IMG/VR virus record: IMGVR_UViG_3300034071_000286
Location: 33,778-97,777 of that record
From: a virus
Length of the DNA stretch: 64,000 nucleotides
Strand: one strand, 5' to 3'
This document shows positions 33,486 to 42,985 of the stretch, in pieces. How positions within the stretch are numbered: the first letter of the stretch is position 1; every line of letters begins with the position of its first letter. Under the pieces are notes generated by a model. The model was not told the origin of the DNA. It was given only the letters and a program-made list of their open reading frames with translations, and searched no databases. The position numbers and the translations under genes were made by a program.

Positions 33486-35746
33486 TATAGAGCAGTCCTA
33501 AAGAATCTTACAGTTGTATTAGTATACGCACCAGCTGGTGTAAAGTTCAATACAACGTGCGTAAGGTTAGCAGCAATATTAGCAGAGAATATACCCAATA
33601 CGTTGTTCGTAACAAGCTGAGCATATTCTGTAACGTAAGCATTACCTCTATCGTGAACAGTTAATAGCTTAGACATAGTTCTGTTATTGGCGTTATTATC
33701 GAATACATGAACAACATATTCAGCACCAAAACCTGTAACGACCGAATAACTATCAATAAGCTGCGTTGATGTACCGGTTGTGGTGATAGCAGCGTTATAA
33801 ATTGGAATCGTTGGTAGAGCTGCCCAAGATCCATTAGCGTTAAGGAAGGTATTTCCTTGGGCTATCTGGGAAGTGGTTGGGTTTACGATAGTAATGCTAG
33901 TTGTAGAGTTAGCAATTTTAATCGATGTAGAATTAGCAGATACGTTTGTAGCAGTTCCGCCAACATTTAATGTATTAACAACATTTAGGGCTACAGCATT
34001 AACGAAGCTTGAGTTAGCTACAAATGTAGTTCCTACTGTATAAGACGCAGCATTAATTGTACCTGTGTGATAAGCACCAGTAGAATTAGCTAGGAATGCA
34101 GAAGCAATATTAGCTGATGTTATAGCGTATAGAGTAGCAGTATTAACCTGATTAACAACGTTAATGGCTACAGCGTTAACTAGAGTTGAATTGGCCGTAA
34201 ATGCAGTTCCAACAGAGAACGTAGCGGTATTAACAGTTCCTGTAGTATTAGCAATAAAGATACCAGAACTATTTGAAACCGAAGAAGAACCAATCGTATA
34301 AGATACAGCGTTAACTGTACCAATACCATAAGCGCCGGTTGAGTTGGCAATTAGATAGCCGTTAACATTTAGAGCGGTTGAATTAACAAACGAATTACCT
34401 GTACCACCACCAACTGTTAAAGACGTTGTAACTGTTAGGTTATTATTAACTGTTGCGTTATTAGAGATATAAAGAGTGTTAGCAACAATGTTAAACCATT
34501 TATTTGATGTATTACCAAGGCTGTAAACGCTATCGGTTGATGGAATTAGATCACCAACTGCGTTACCCGTATACGTTAAACTACCATTAACAACTAGATT
34601 ACCTCTAACAAAAAGATCATTCTTAACGTTAGCGTAACCACTACCTGCTAATCCAAGTTCGATTATAGCGTTGGCTACGCTTAATGAGCCTCTTGTTGAA
34701 ATCGTTAGTGCTGTTACTGTTGTATTAGCAGTAGAGTTTGATGCTACAAACGATGTGGTATTAATTACAGTATTAGTTGTGCCTGTACCAAAAGCGATAG
34801 CTGGAGTGTTAATCGTACCTGTAATTAAACCTGGAACGATAATTCCAGTATCGTTAGCATAGAAGCCCCAAGTTGTAGCAATAGAAGAAGAATTGATAGT
34901 TGTATTAACGCTAGAATTACCCATAGCAGTAACGGTTGAGTTCGTTACTGAATAGATAGTGCTATTACCGATAAACAACGTAGACGTATTAGCAATGACG
35001 TTTGAGCCAAGATATACGTTATAAGAAGACATAGATGACGAGTTAATCGTCGTGTTTACGCTATTACCAAGAGCAAACGATGTTGTATTAATTACAACGT
35101 TAGTTAGGCTGTTACTTACGAATACTGTTGAAGTATTAACGTAAACATTGGAGCCTACCTTTACAGCAGTTGTATTAGCGATTAAACCACCAGCGCCTGT
35201 TGTAATAATTGTTGTATTAACAATACTATTACCAATCGTCAGATCAAGAGGCGTTAATAGAGCCTGAGAATCGTTATTTGATAGGTAAATCGAAGCTGCG
35301 TTAACTACGATATTAGAAGTTGGGCTGTTGATTACAAGATTTGTCTTGTTAAGATAAGCATTGGATGTAGTTGGACCAACCCAGAAAGTTGTAGTATTGG
35401 TCGATAGATTAGATCCAATATATGTAGCAGACGTATTAACAGCAGATGGTGTGATGATCGTATTGGTAATAGTGTTACCAACAGATATGTAACTAGAATT
35501 AACTCTAGTTGTATTAGCTGTTGATATCGTAGAGTTACCAATTACAACCGAAGAAACGATATTGGCTGTATTCGTAGTTAAGTTATTGGAAGTAAAGATT
35601 CCAGTGATAGTAGCATCGCCAACAGCTGCGTTAGAACCACCAGCAGTAACAGCATATGTTGATAAAGCATATGCTATTTCATTGGTTCTATTGCGCCAAT
35701 AATCGAAAGTATTATTATTTGCGGTATTTGCAACTGTTACGGTCAT
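33485..35746 (-). CDS. Tail fibre shaft protein with distinct C-terminal domain
   Basis: A 753-residue fibre. Residues about 40-360 are many copies of a GNSTVNTTINSSS-type unit (a threaded beta-helix shaft). Residues 380-450 include LIPSTDSVYSLGNTSNKWFNI, a module also in the 945-residue fibre. The last 110 residues (from about 645) form a beta domain with TQLIDSYSVVTGFGAEYVVHVFD and LLTVHDRGNAYVTEYAQLVT, probably a small head. The function as an elongated fibre is inferred from repeats and position. Confidence 0.8.
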   Translation of the reverse strand: MTVTVANTANNNTFDYWRNRTNEIAYALSTYAVTAGGSNAAVGDATITGIFTSNNLTTNTANIVSSVVIGNSTISTANTTRVNSSYISVGNTITNTIITPSAVNTSATYIGSNLSTNTTTFWVGPTTSNAYLNKTNLVINSPTSNIVVNAASIYLSNNDSQALLTPLDLTIGNSIVNTTIITTGAGGLIANTTAVKVGSNVYVNTSTVFVSNSLTNVVINTTSFALGNSVNTTINSSSMSSYNVYLGSNVIANTSTLFIGNSTIYSVTNSTVTAMGNSSVNTTINSSSIATTWGFYANDTGIIVPGLITGTINTPAIAFGTGTTNTVINTTSFVASNSTANTTVTALTISTRGSLSVANAIIELGLAGSGYANVKNDLFVRGNLVVNGSLTYTGNAVGDLIPSTDSVYSLGNTSNKWFNIVANTLYISNNATVNNNLTVTTSLTVGGGTGNSFVNSTALNVNGYLIANSTGAYGIGTVNAVSYTIGSSSVSNSSGIFIANTTGTVNTATFSVGTAFTANSTLVNAVAINVVNQVNTATLYAITSANIASAFLANSTGAYHTGTINAASYTVGTTFVANSSFVNAVALNVVNTLNVGGTATNVSANSTSIKIANSTTSITIVNPTTSQIAQGNTFLNANGSWAALPTIPIYNAAITTTGTSTQLIDSYSVVTGFGAEYVVHVFDNNANNRTMSKLLTVHDRGNAYVTEYAQLVTNNVLGIFSANIAANLTHVVLNFTPAGAYTNTTVRFFRTAL

Positions 35747-35749
35747 TTA

Positions 35750-35956
35750 TTAACTTCTCTGTAATAATTGGCTTAGCATTTCTTTAATTTCATTGAGATC
35801 TCTCTCAACTTTATTGATTCTGTCACTGTTGCGCATATTGTTTTCCATGAAATTCTTCTGCTTTTTATAAGCTTCTAATTTCGAATTATCTACATTCAAT
35901 ATTGCGCCAGATTTCGAATCCTTTACCAAACCCTCTACGTCTGTCTTGATATACAT
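35750..35956 (-). CDS. Small coiled-coil protein
   Basis: A 68-residue protein starting MYIKTDVEGLVKDSKSGAILNVDNSKLEAYKK (in pieces) with a helical C-terminus (VERDLNEIKEMLSQLLQ). The pattern 'K-D-x-x-SGAI-N-D-x-x-L-x-x-YKK' is known to me from small conserved proteins of T4-like phages, usually beside neck or fibre genes; their role is unknown. It has its own exact late-promoter box 20 bases upstream. Confidence 0.75.
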   Translation of the reverse strand: MYIKTDVEGLVKDSKSGAILNVDNSKLEAYKKQKNFMENNMRNSDRINKVERDLNEIKEMLSQLLQRS

Positions 35957-35975
35957 GTAATATCTCCGACTCTAT

Positions 35976-35983
35976 TATTTATA
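35976..35983 (-). promoter_or_regulatory. T4-type late promoter
   Basis: Exact minus-strand TATAAATA overlapping the stop codon of the 989-residue gene. It would start a transcript with a short leader (about 14 bases, containing GGAGAT) for the 68-residue gene and the fibre genes beyond. Confidence 0.65.
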
Positions 35984-38948
35984 GTTGTAACGCTAAGACT
36001 CTTAGATCATCTAATACTGGAACTTTAGAGGTATCATCTGACTGAAGAACAATCTTAATCTGGAATCTCTTAAAGGTAGAGTATAAGTTGAAATTGCTGT
36101 TTAGGTATGTCAATCCAGCTGGCGTTACTGAATAAGCACTAACTCCAGAATTATTAGAAGTCCATGGCGTTCCAACGCTTAAGAAAGTATCATTAGCAAT
36201 CGAAACGACAACTTGTTCGTCGTTATTGACCAATAGAATAGAACCTCTATTCAATTCTGTTGTAAAGGCAGTGCCGCTACCAATAATAGCATTATTGGTC
36301 GTATAGGTGGAAACCGTTCCAGTTATAGCCGTAGTTGTATTTGATGATAACCAAGCTGTAGTTGGAGGAACCGCTAAGAAGAACACATTACTTGTATAAT
36401 TACCATTAAACGGTAAATCTAAAGTTAATTGCGTATCGCTCTGAATTGATAGAATCTGTCTCGTGGTTTCGTTGAATGACGTATTAGCTCTTACGTTTAT
36501 GAACCAACCGGGGCTTAGATCTGTAGTAAAAGATGTTCCAGACCCTGTAACAGTTGCACTGCTGTTGGCAGCAGTTATAGTACCAACGACTGGGATCATA
36601 CCAAAAGCTGCTGGGACTGTATACACGAACTCGCTGAAGTTTGATGGGTTACTTGGATCGCTATAGAAAGAATCGTTTTGATTAATTAAAGGAGTCCAAG
36701 TTTTTGAAGACATAGGATCAGTATCATCGCCATTTAGGAACTTAACCCAAACCTTGATATCAGATCCTGGTGGTCTAAATGCCGTTAGAGATATATTAAT
36801 ATCCTGAGCGTCTTGACCTGTAGCCAAAGTTACAATCTGTGAAATATACTTTGACTTTGATGTGCCATTATTTAAGAGTTCTTCGTAACTGAACGATACT
36901 GGGTCAACATCGTTACCAATAACGAGTTCTTGATTTCTAACAGTATCAATCAAGGGAGAAATATATTCAGAATCCGTGGTTAGATTAGCACGAATCTGCA
37001 TAGACTTCTTACTACCACCAGATGTAATTTCGTTAGTTCTACTAGCTACCATTCTCTGTTTATCTAAAAACTCTACTTCATACCCAGGTATGATTGGTTG
37101 TTCTACATCAGAAGAATAGTCAGCGTATGTATTAGCCATTCCCTTATAATTAAAGGATAAGGTAGTTCCGGCTGGAGTAATATATGCAAACTGAGGAACT
37201 AATGCGTCTAATACGACGTTATGTAAAGTTGAAGAGTTTGCGAAACCAACCATGGTATTATGGCTAGGTCCAACGCTTGAGATAGCCGTTGAATTAGCAA
37301 ATCTATGAATCTGGATATTTGAATTTTCTTTAAAGTTACCAGTTGTATCATCTACGTACAATAAGCTCTTAACGGTATCAAAATAATTCAATGAACCGTA
37401 GATGCTAGTATTAGCCTTCAACGATTTAATAACGTGTGTTTCGGCTGTAGCTGTTGTTCTAGTATCGGTAATATCAATATTAGCACCACCAACCGTAGAA
37501 GAAAGCGCAACCGATGATGTGTTTACGAAACTTACATAGTAATAAGAATTGCCAGTTAGTGGGGCAATAGGAGTATTTGCCGCTGGAACGCTATAGTATA
37601 CTCTATCGTATAATTTAATGTATGTATTAGCGTTAGTGATCTTAATAACATCAGTGCTATTATTAAATCCTGTAGTGTTAGCTACAATATTAAAGTTATT
37701 CTGGTCGCAATCGAATACATAATCGCCTGGCAATACACCAGCTGATGTATTAACATAAGATAGATTATATATTTCAATAAAATCTGTATCAATATTATTG
37801 AAATATGCGTTACCTGAGTTCTGATTAAAGCTTGCTCTCTTCAGTTCAAACTTAATATATTCTGTCTGTAGAGCAGTCCACTGATTCATAGTAGCGCCGT
37901 AGAACGCAGTGCCTATTGTTGGCTGACTGAATACCTGTGCGCCAGTTGTGATATCAATGTCACCTAAATTAGCACTATAAACATAATAGTCTGGGTCATT
38001 GGCATCTGGTTTAACGATAAAAGCATATTGTTTTCCGTTAGCTAAGAACACTGGAGATTCAAAACGGAAAGTAGTAGGAACAGTTGCATCGTTGCTGGCA
38101 GAAATCTGGCTGCTATTTAAGTGAACCGTTGAGAATGGAAGAATGGCATTACCATTTGGATAGCCGTTATCAACTTCGCAAAGATAAACAGTTACGCCGT
38201 TAGTAGAAATTTGAGATTTCTGTTTAAAGTAAATATCTAGAGCTGTAGCGTAAATACCAGCTTGACCATCATATGTATTAATCGTCAAGGACTGAGCGAT
38301 AGGTTCATAGAAAGCTGTTACGTTTAGAATATCAGGAATAGATTGAACGGTAACACTAGTATTTGTAGTAACAACTCTTTCTTCAATGGGTTGATAAGAA
38401 AGTTGTGGATTTACTGTCGTTAGTGTGATAGCTCGTTTTGAAACGCTTAGATTTGATGCTGTAAATCTACCGGAACAAATTGTTGTAAAAGCCGTATTAC
38501 CTAAAGATAAGCTATCAACGTCTGAAATTTGTAGGTTTCTGTCGCCAGTTCTGAATGTAGCTTCTGGAATAGCAAACTGACCTGCAACTACACCGTTAAC
38601 ATCACTGTAAATAGCCGTTCCCCAGTTACCGTTTCTAGGTATGCTATTATAATCAGAAGTGTTGGTGATAGCTGTGTTATAGGTGTTAGATACAGTTCTG
38701 ACCGCTGGAGCGCAAAAATCGTCAACGTTAATGCTATCAAAGAAGATATGCATTCTGTGATTAGGACGCATATTATAAGCAAGAAAAGAAATAATTCTAG
38801 GAGCAATATAAGGCTGAATAGAAACGTCAGTAACGTAATCACCAACCGAAATGGTATTGGCCTGAGAGTCTACCTGTAACTGAAAACCAGATCTATCAGA
38901 TGTAGTTGTTGTTACCGTAGTTGTAGTATTTGTAGATAAACTTGCCAA
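35979..38948 (-). CDS. Large baseplate/fibre structural protein
   Basis: A 989-residue beta-rich protein. The N-terminus (about residues 40-110) carries SIQPYIAPRIISFLAYNMRPNHRMHIFFDSINV in pieces, a conserved feature of large structural proteins of T4-like marine phages. The middle contains VSIPFAYKDVYSP-like beta repeats, including two CFxQ-like units around 'YEPIAQSLTINTYDGQAGIYATALDIYFK' in pieces. The C-terminal 200 residues have DIKVWVKFLNGDD and TFKRFQIKIVLQSDDTSKVPVLDDLRVLAL. Together with the next gene it fills the place of T4 genes 9-12. It is likely a baseplate periphery or fibre protein; exact equivalence is not shown. Confidence 0.72.
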   Translation of the reverse strand: MASLSTNTTTTVTTTTSDRSGFQLQVDSQANTISVGDYVTDVSIQPYIAPRIISFLAYNMRPNHRMHIFFDSINVDDFCAPAVRTVSNTYNTAITNTSDYNSIPRNGNWGTAIYSDVNGVVAGQFAIPEATFRTGDRNLQISDVDSLSLGNTAFTTICSGRFTASNLSVSKRAITLTTVNPQLSYQPIEERVVTTNTSVTVQSIPDILNVTAFYEPIAQSLTINTYDGQAGIYATALDIYFKQKSQISTNGVTVYLCEVDNGYPNGNAILPFSTVHLNSSQISASNDATVPTTFRFESPVFLANGKQYAFIVKPDANDPDYYVYSANLGDIDITTGAQVFSQPTIGTAFYGATMNQWTALQTEYIKFELKRASFNQNSGNAYFNNIDTDFIEIYNLSYVNTSAGVLPGDYVFDCDQNNFNIVANTTGFNNSTDVIKITNANTYIKLYDRVYYSVPAANTPIAPLTGNSYYYVSFVNTSSVALSSTVGGANIDITDTRTTATAETHVIKSLKANTSIYGSLNYFDTVKSLLYVDDTTGNFKENSNIQIHRFANSTAISSVGPSHNTMVGFANSSTLHNVVLDALVPQFAYITPAGTTLSFNYKGMANTYADYSSDVEQPIIPGYEVEFLDKQRMVASRTNEITSGGSKKSMQIRANLTTDSEYISPLIDTVRNQELVIGNDVDPVSFSYEELLNNGTSKSKYISQIVTLATGQDAQDINISLTAFRPPGSDIKVWVKFLNGDDTDPMSSKTWTPLINQNDSFYSDPSNPSNFSEFVYTVPAAFGMIPVVGTITAANSSATVTGSGTSFTTDLSPGWFINVRANTSFNETTRQILSIQSDTQLTLDLPFNGNYTSNVFFLAVPPTTAWLSSNTTTAITGTVSTYTTNNAIIGSGTAFTTELNRGSILLVNNDEQVVVSIANDTFLSVGTPWTSNNSGVSAYSVTPAGLTYLNSNFNLYSTFKRFQIKIVLQSDDTSKVPVLDDLRVLALQL

Positions 38949-38959
38949 TTTAATCTCCG

Positions 38960-41900
38960 TTAAATCATAGAATTATTGGTTTTCCAATCTTCATATGTCT
39001 CAAACTTAATTCCAATAGCTGGATAACTAACAGAAAGCAATCCGTTTTGATTTGCTCTAACTGCTTCTGGTATGACTCTTTGTACTTCCTGAGCCATAAC
39101 GCCAACGTATAGAATGTCACTCCAGATATACTTAAAGATATATAGATTAATTCCGTTAACCAGTTTCTTCAAGAATCTAATCTCACGTTTTAGTCTAATA
39201 TCAGATCCTGTCCATTGGATATTCTGGTTGCCGATAGTGAAATCGGTTGGGTTATAACCAGCCTGACCAAGATACGTCCAAATGTTAGCGGCAACTGCGC
39301 CTGCATTTGTACCACCAGCGACGTAACCAAGATTAACGTCTCTTGTAACCTGATGGATAACGCTATTACTAACGGAAGAAACTGATGTTCTCCAATCACC
39401 CCACGTCTGACCGAATGGGCTTTGGGCGAAATCTCTCCATGGTGTAGCGTTGTCAATAACAATATTCATAGAACCAGTATTGATAGTGTCGCCGTGATTA
39501 TCATAAGATGGGATCAGAATAACAGTTCCATTCCAAGCAAATGCTACGAGAGCAGAACTTCTATATTTAGTTGCATAAGGTTGTCTTAAGAATGAAATCT
39601 CATCGTATGGTAGTGTGATAGAACGACCCGTTTTTTGGACGTTATTAACATAGTCAACATAGAAAGTTCCAGAGCTATTTGTAACAGCAGTTGTACTACC
39701 ATCATTGAATTTAATTTTTACAACTTCTCTTACGATAGCAGGTCTAGCAACACCCTTCTGGGCATCGATAGCAATATTGAATTCTGGGTTAGATACATCA
39801 GATAGAGAGAAGTTGCTGAATGGATCTACGAAAATACCATTCTTGAAACGATCTAGGCCGTTAGCATCTGTAACAGTTAGATCTGTTGCCTTTTTCTCTA
39901 GTAAAGAAAGCTGCGTGTAATATTCAAGATTGGTAATTCTTTGGTCTAGCTTACCAACGTCTCTCATCGTATAACGACGATTTGTTACAATCGTTGATGA
40001 AATTGCGGTGTTGGTATCTCTAATTAGATTTTTAGCTGATGCGTTTAATGCTCTCATTCCATCGGTTTCATCAGAAGATAAGGATGGATATGGAGGAACG
40101 TTAAGAACAGCAACCGCCATAGCGTTCTCAGGATATAGTGGCTTCTGAGGATTAGCTGAAGATAGACCTTCCTTAACCTTAACCTTATTATCAGCCGTAA
40201 TATAGATCAAATCTTTTCTTGGTAGATAATAGGTATAGTTTGCTTCGAAGTTCTCACCATAAGATGGAACGTCTAATCCATAAGTTGAATCATACTTGAA
40301 AGTTAGAGTAGCAGATGGATTAACTGTAGCATAAGAAAGAGCAGCGGTAAGCTGTGTAACATTAGCTGTATTACACGTTCCAGTATTATTAGCCGTGTTA
40401 TTAGCTGGAGTTCTATAATCGATATAATCTCTTAAATATCTCTTAGTTCCAGCCTCATCGACATAGAGAGGAATATCTTTAGTCTGAATAGCATTAGTAT
40501 TTGCTGTATTAGCATCATCAACTGGATAAGAATCAACTGTAAAGAATCCAATACCCTGCTGAGTATTAGCGTTGAAATAATCCATTTGTACTAATAAACA
40601 AGTATTTGGATCTAAAGAACCATATCTTGAATAGATATATCCGTAATCGTAGTGGGTATCTTTCTGTCCTGTGTCTAAAATGAAATCCGCAGTTGCGTCA
40701 ATGTTGGACGTGCTGAAAGAGCCATCAGTTGAAGAGTAAATCTTCGAAATCTTATGAACGTCACCAACACCAAGGCACCATGGACCATTTGGACCGCCTA
40801 CGCTATTAGCAACTTTAATCTTAACGAATCGATCTTTATAAATGTCCTTAGTTGCAGGCTTTACCTGAGTTCTAAGAACGTTTAATATAACATCAACCGA
40901 TAACGTAGTGCTTGGGATTTGTCCAGAATTAATAGTGAATGTTGTTGAATCATTGATTAAAATTGTAGAGGTAACATTATCACCATACTGTGTGATTGGT
41001 AGAATTTGACCCTTAATGTAGCTCTTTTTATATGTTTGACCAGATAGACTGGATGGCCATACAGCGTCAACGGTCATGACCGTATTATTCGATACGCTAA
41101 CAACTTTTCTATAATTAGCGCCAACTTTAATATTATCACCAGGGAAGAATTTCGTCGTAAACGTTGTAGAGCTACCAGTTACCGTGGTTGATGTAGAAGA
41201 AATACTAGCAGTACCACCGGCTGGGTTATTAGAACTATCAACGTCTGCTGCGCATATTAACATAAAGTTAGATGCTTGTAGATCTGTCAAAGGAACTAAA
41301 GAAGCGCTATATGGTAACTCGTCAATACCACCTTGGGCAGACGTTGGTAAAGTTACAGAAATAACACCACTGGTATTCATGCTCTGACCAGTGATTAACT
41401 TTCTATAAACATAGTTTGTGCTTGTATATTCTACGGTCTTTATTCCACCTAGACCAAAGCTATACAATTGTTCTTTGGAAGCAGAACCAACGATGCCATT
41501 CGAAACAACGTCACCGACTGCCTTTGTGCCTGTTCCATAATAAACAGATTTAATCTGATTAATATTATAACCGGTATTGAGTTTAATATTAAAGACGTGT
41601 AAAGAATATGAAGTATCTGCTAAACCTAATACACCACCAGCGTAATTGAAACATCTAACGGATGCTGTACCGATAGCATTGCCAGTTGGTGATACATTGC
41701 AATATGTTCTGGTAGTTACAGCCTGTTGTGGTGTATCATATAGAGTTACAGTCTGTGCTTTAGTGAAATCAAAGCTACCGGCAACTTCGTTTAATATGAA
41801 GTAACCACCGTAATTAAATGTAATCTGCTGCGTTAGGTTCGTCTTTGTATCGATACCACGACGCATATTAATATATGTGGTAGCATCTAAGTTGACTCTA

Positions 41901-42970
41901 TAACCTTGAGCATAACCAGAACCGGGATTGATTCTACCAAATACGTTATTTGAATTGAAGCTAATTGCTCCACCAGTGGGTGGAAGGCTGATAGTATCAA
42001 CTGCGAATGGATTAACAACATAGTTACCAGATTCTTCGTAAGTTCTGGTAGCAACAATATCACCGATTGTAGAATAAAGTTTATTCTGAGTATCTTTCTT
42101 AACCAATGCGCCAAAATTGTAAATGGCGATAGGGTTAATTGTATTATTACCAGTGATTTCTGATGGGTCTATGGAAATTAGTGTTGGAACGCATTTTAGA
42201 CGATGAGCGCCTGGTGCATTTTCGTTAGTATATCCAAGAGCGTTATCTAATAGTGAAGTATCTTGGTTTTCTGTAACAATAGTTTCGTTTAGATCGAAAG
42301 CAACAACATTATTACCAGCATATGTTCCGAAATTATTAACAAGACCAAATGTTGAGTTTGATACTCTTACGAAAGCACCATTGATGAAGATAATTCCATC
42401 AGAAACCGAAATACCATGAGAATTGCCAGTGGTGTTCTGACCTGGTGTGGTATTAGCGAAAGTATAAACGTTAGCAATCGCAACATTACCAGAGGTAGTT
42501 ACTTGCTCAAATGTTAATAGGTCACTATTAGAATATAATGCTTCTCCACCTGTGCCTGTATTTAAATATTTTAGATAGAGAATATTATTATCTGGATAGC
42601 TTGTAGAGAATCCAGCATTGGCGAATAGAACCTGAGCTTTTAGATTGCTAGTTACGCTAGTGGCTACAGTATTGATTAAATCAACAACGTTTAAAGCAAC
42701 ACTATTAGCGGAACCATTTGAAGCGAAGTCTGCTAATCTAACGTATGGTAAAACAGGAATATCAGTAATAATACAACCTTCAACAATATCACCGCTTTTA
42801 AAAGCCCAATTACCAAATCTTTCGATCTGGTTTTGTAAAATTGTTTGTGATTGTGTTAACTCTCTGGCTTGAACCGCAACAGAGGGTCTGAACATAATTC
42901 GATGATAATTCTTTAACTCGTTATAATCATCAAAATATGGAGCCACATTGAAGTCTGTTTTAAAAGGCAT
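38960..42970 (-). CDS. DUF4815-type structural protein with C-terminal S74 domain
   Basis: A 1336-residue protein. Residues 1-75 (DFNVAPYFDDY...LTQSQTILQNQIERFGNWAFKSGDIVEGC) are the start of DUF4815-type baseplate/fibre proteins of T4-like phages. A long beta-rich centre follows, then a helical part around VGKLDQRITNLEYYTQLSLLEKKA. The last 90 residues look like an S74 intramolecular chaperone (GSDIRLKREIRFLKKL, GVMAQEVQRVIPEAV), but Ser-Asp-Ile replaces the usual Ser-Asp-Glu. Whether it still cleaves itself cannot be told. Probably a trimeric baseplate-linked fibre. Confidence 0.8.
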   Translation of the reverse strand: MPFKTDFNVAPYFDDYNELKNYHRIMFRPSVAVQARELTQSQTILQNQIERFGNWAFKSGDIVEGCIITDIPVLPYVRLADFASNGSANSVALNVVDLINTVATSVTSNLKAQVLFANAGFSTSYPDNNILYLKYLNTGTGGEALYSNSDLLTFEQVTTSGNVAIANVYTFANTTPGQNTTGNSHGISVSDGIIFINGAFVRVSNSTFGLVNNFGTYAGNNVVAFDLNETIVTENQDTSLLDNALGYTNENAPGAHRLKCVPTLISIDPSEITGNNTINPIAIYNFGALVKKDTQNKLYSTIGDIVATRTYEESGNYVVNPFAVDTISLPPTGGAISFNSNNVFGRINPGSGYAQGYRVNLDATTYINMRRGIDTKTNLTQQITFNYGGYFILNEVAGSFDFTKAQTVTLYDTPQQAVTTRTYCNVSPTGNAIGTASVRCFNYAGGVLGLADTSYSLHVFNIKLNTGYNINQIKSVYYGTGTKAVGDVVSNGIVGSASKEQLYSFGLGGIKTVEYTSTNYVYRKLITGQSMNTSGVISVTLPTSAQGGIDELPYSASLVPLTDLQASNFMLICAADVDSSNNPAGGTASISSTSTTVTGSSTTFTTKFFPGDNIKVGANYRKVVSVSNNTVMTVDAVWPSSLSGQTYKKSYIKGQILPITQYGDNVTSTILINDSTTFTINSGQIPSTTLSVDVILNVLRTQVKPATKDIYKDRFVKIKVANSVGGPNGPWCLGVGDVHKISKIYSSTDGSFSTSNIDATADFILDTGQKDTHYDYGYIYSRYGSLDPNTCLLVQMDYFNANTQQGIGFFTVDSYPVDDANTANTNAIQTKDIPLYVDEAGTKRYLRDYIDYRTPANNTANNTGTCNTANVTQLTAALSYATVNPSATLTFKYDSTYGLDVPSYGENFEANYTYYLPRKDLIYITADNKVKVKEGLSSANPQKPLYPENAMAVAVLNVPPYPSLSSDETDGMRALNASAKNLIRDTNTAISSTIVTNRRYTMRDVGKLDQRITNLEYYTQLSLLEKKATDLTVTDANGLDRFKNGIFVDPFSNFSLSDVSNPEFNIAIDAQKGVARPAIVREVVKIKFNDGSTTAVTNSSGTFYVDYVNNVQKTGRSITLPYDEISFLRQPYATKYRSSALVAFAWNGTVILIPSYDNHGDTINTGSMNIVIDNATPWRDFAQSPFGQTWGDWRTSVSSVSNSVIHQVTRDVNLGYVAGGTNAGAVAANIWTYLGQAGYNPTDFTIGNQNIQWTGSDIRLKREIRFLKKLVNGINLYIFKYIWSDILYVGVMAQEVQRVIPEAVRANQNGLLSVSYPAIGIKFETYEDWKTNNSMI

Positions 42971-42985
42971 TTCCTGTCCCTATTT

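Noticed and set aside
14314-35956. A diversity-generating retroelement acting on the fibre genes
   Set aside because: No reverse transcriptase, template repeat or variable-repeat pair seen in this window.
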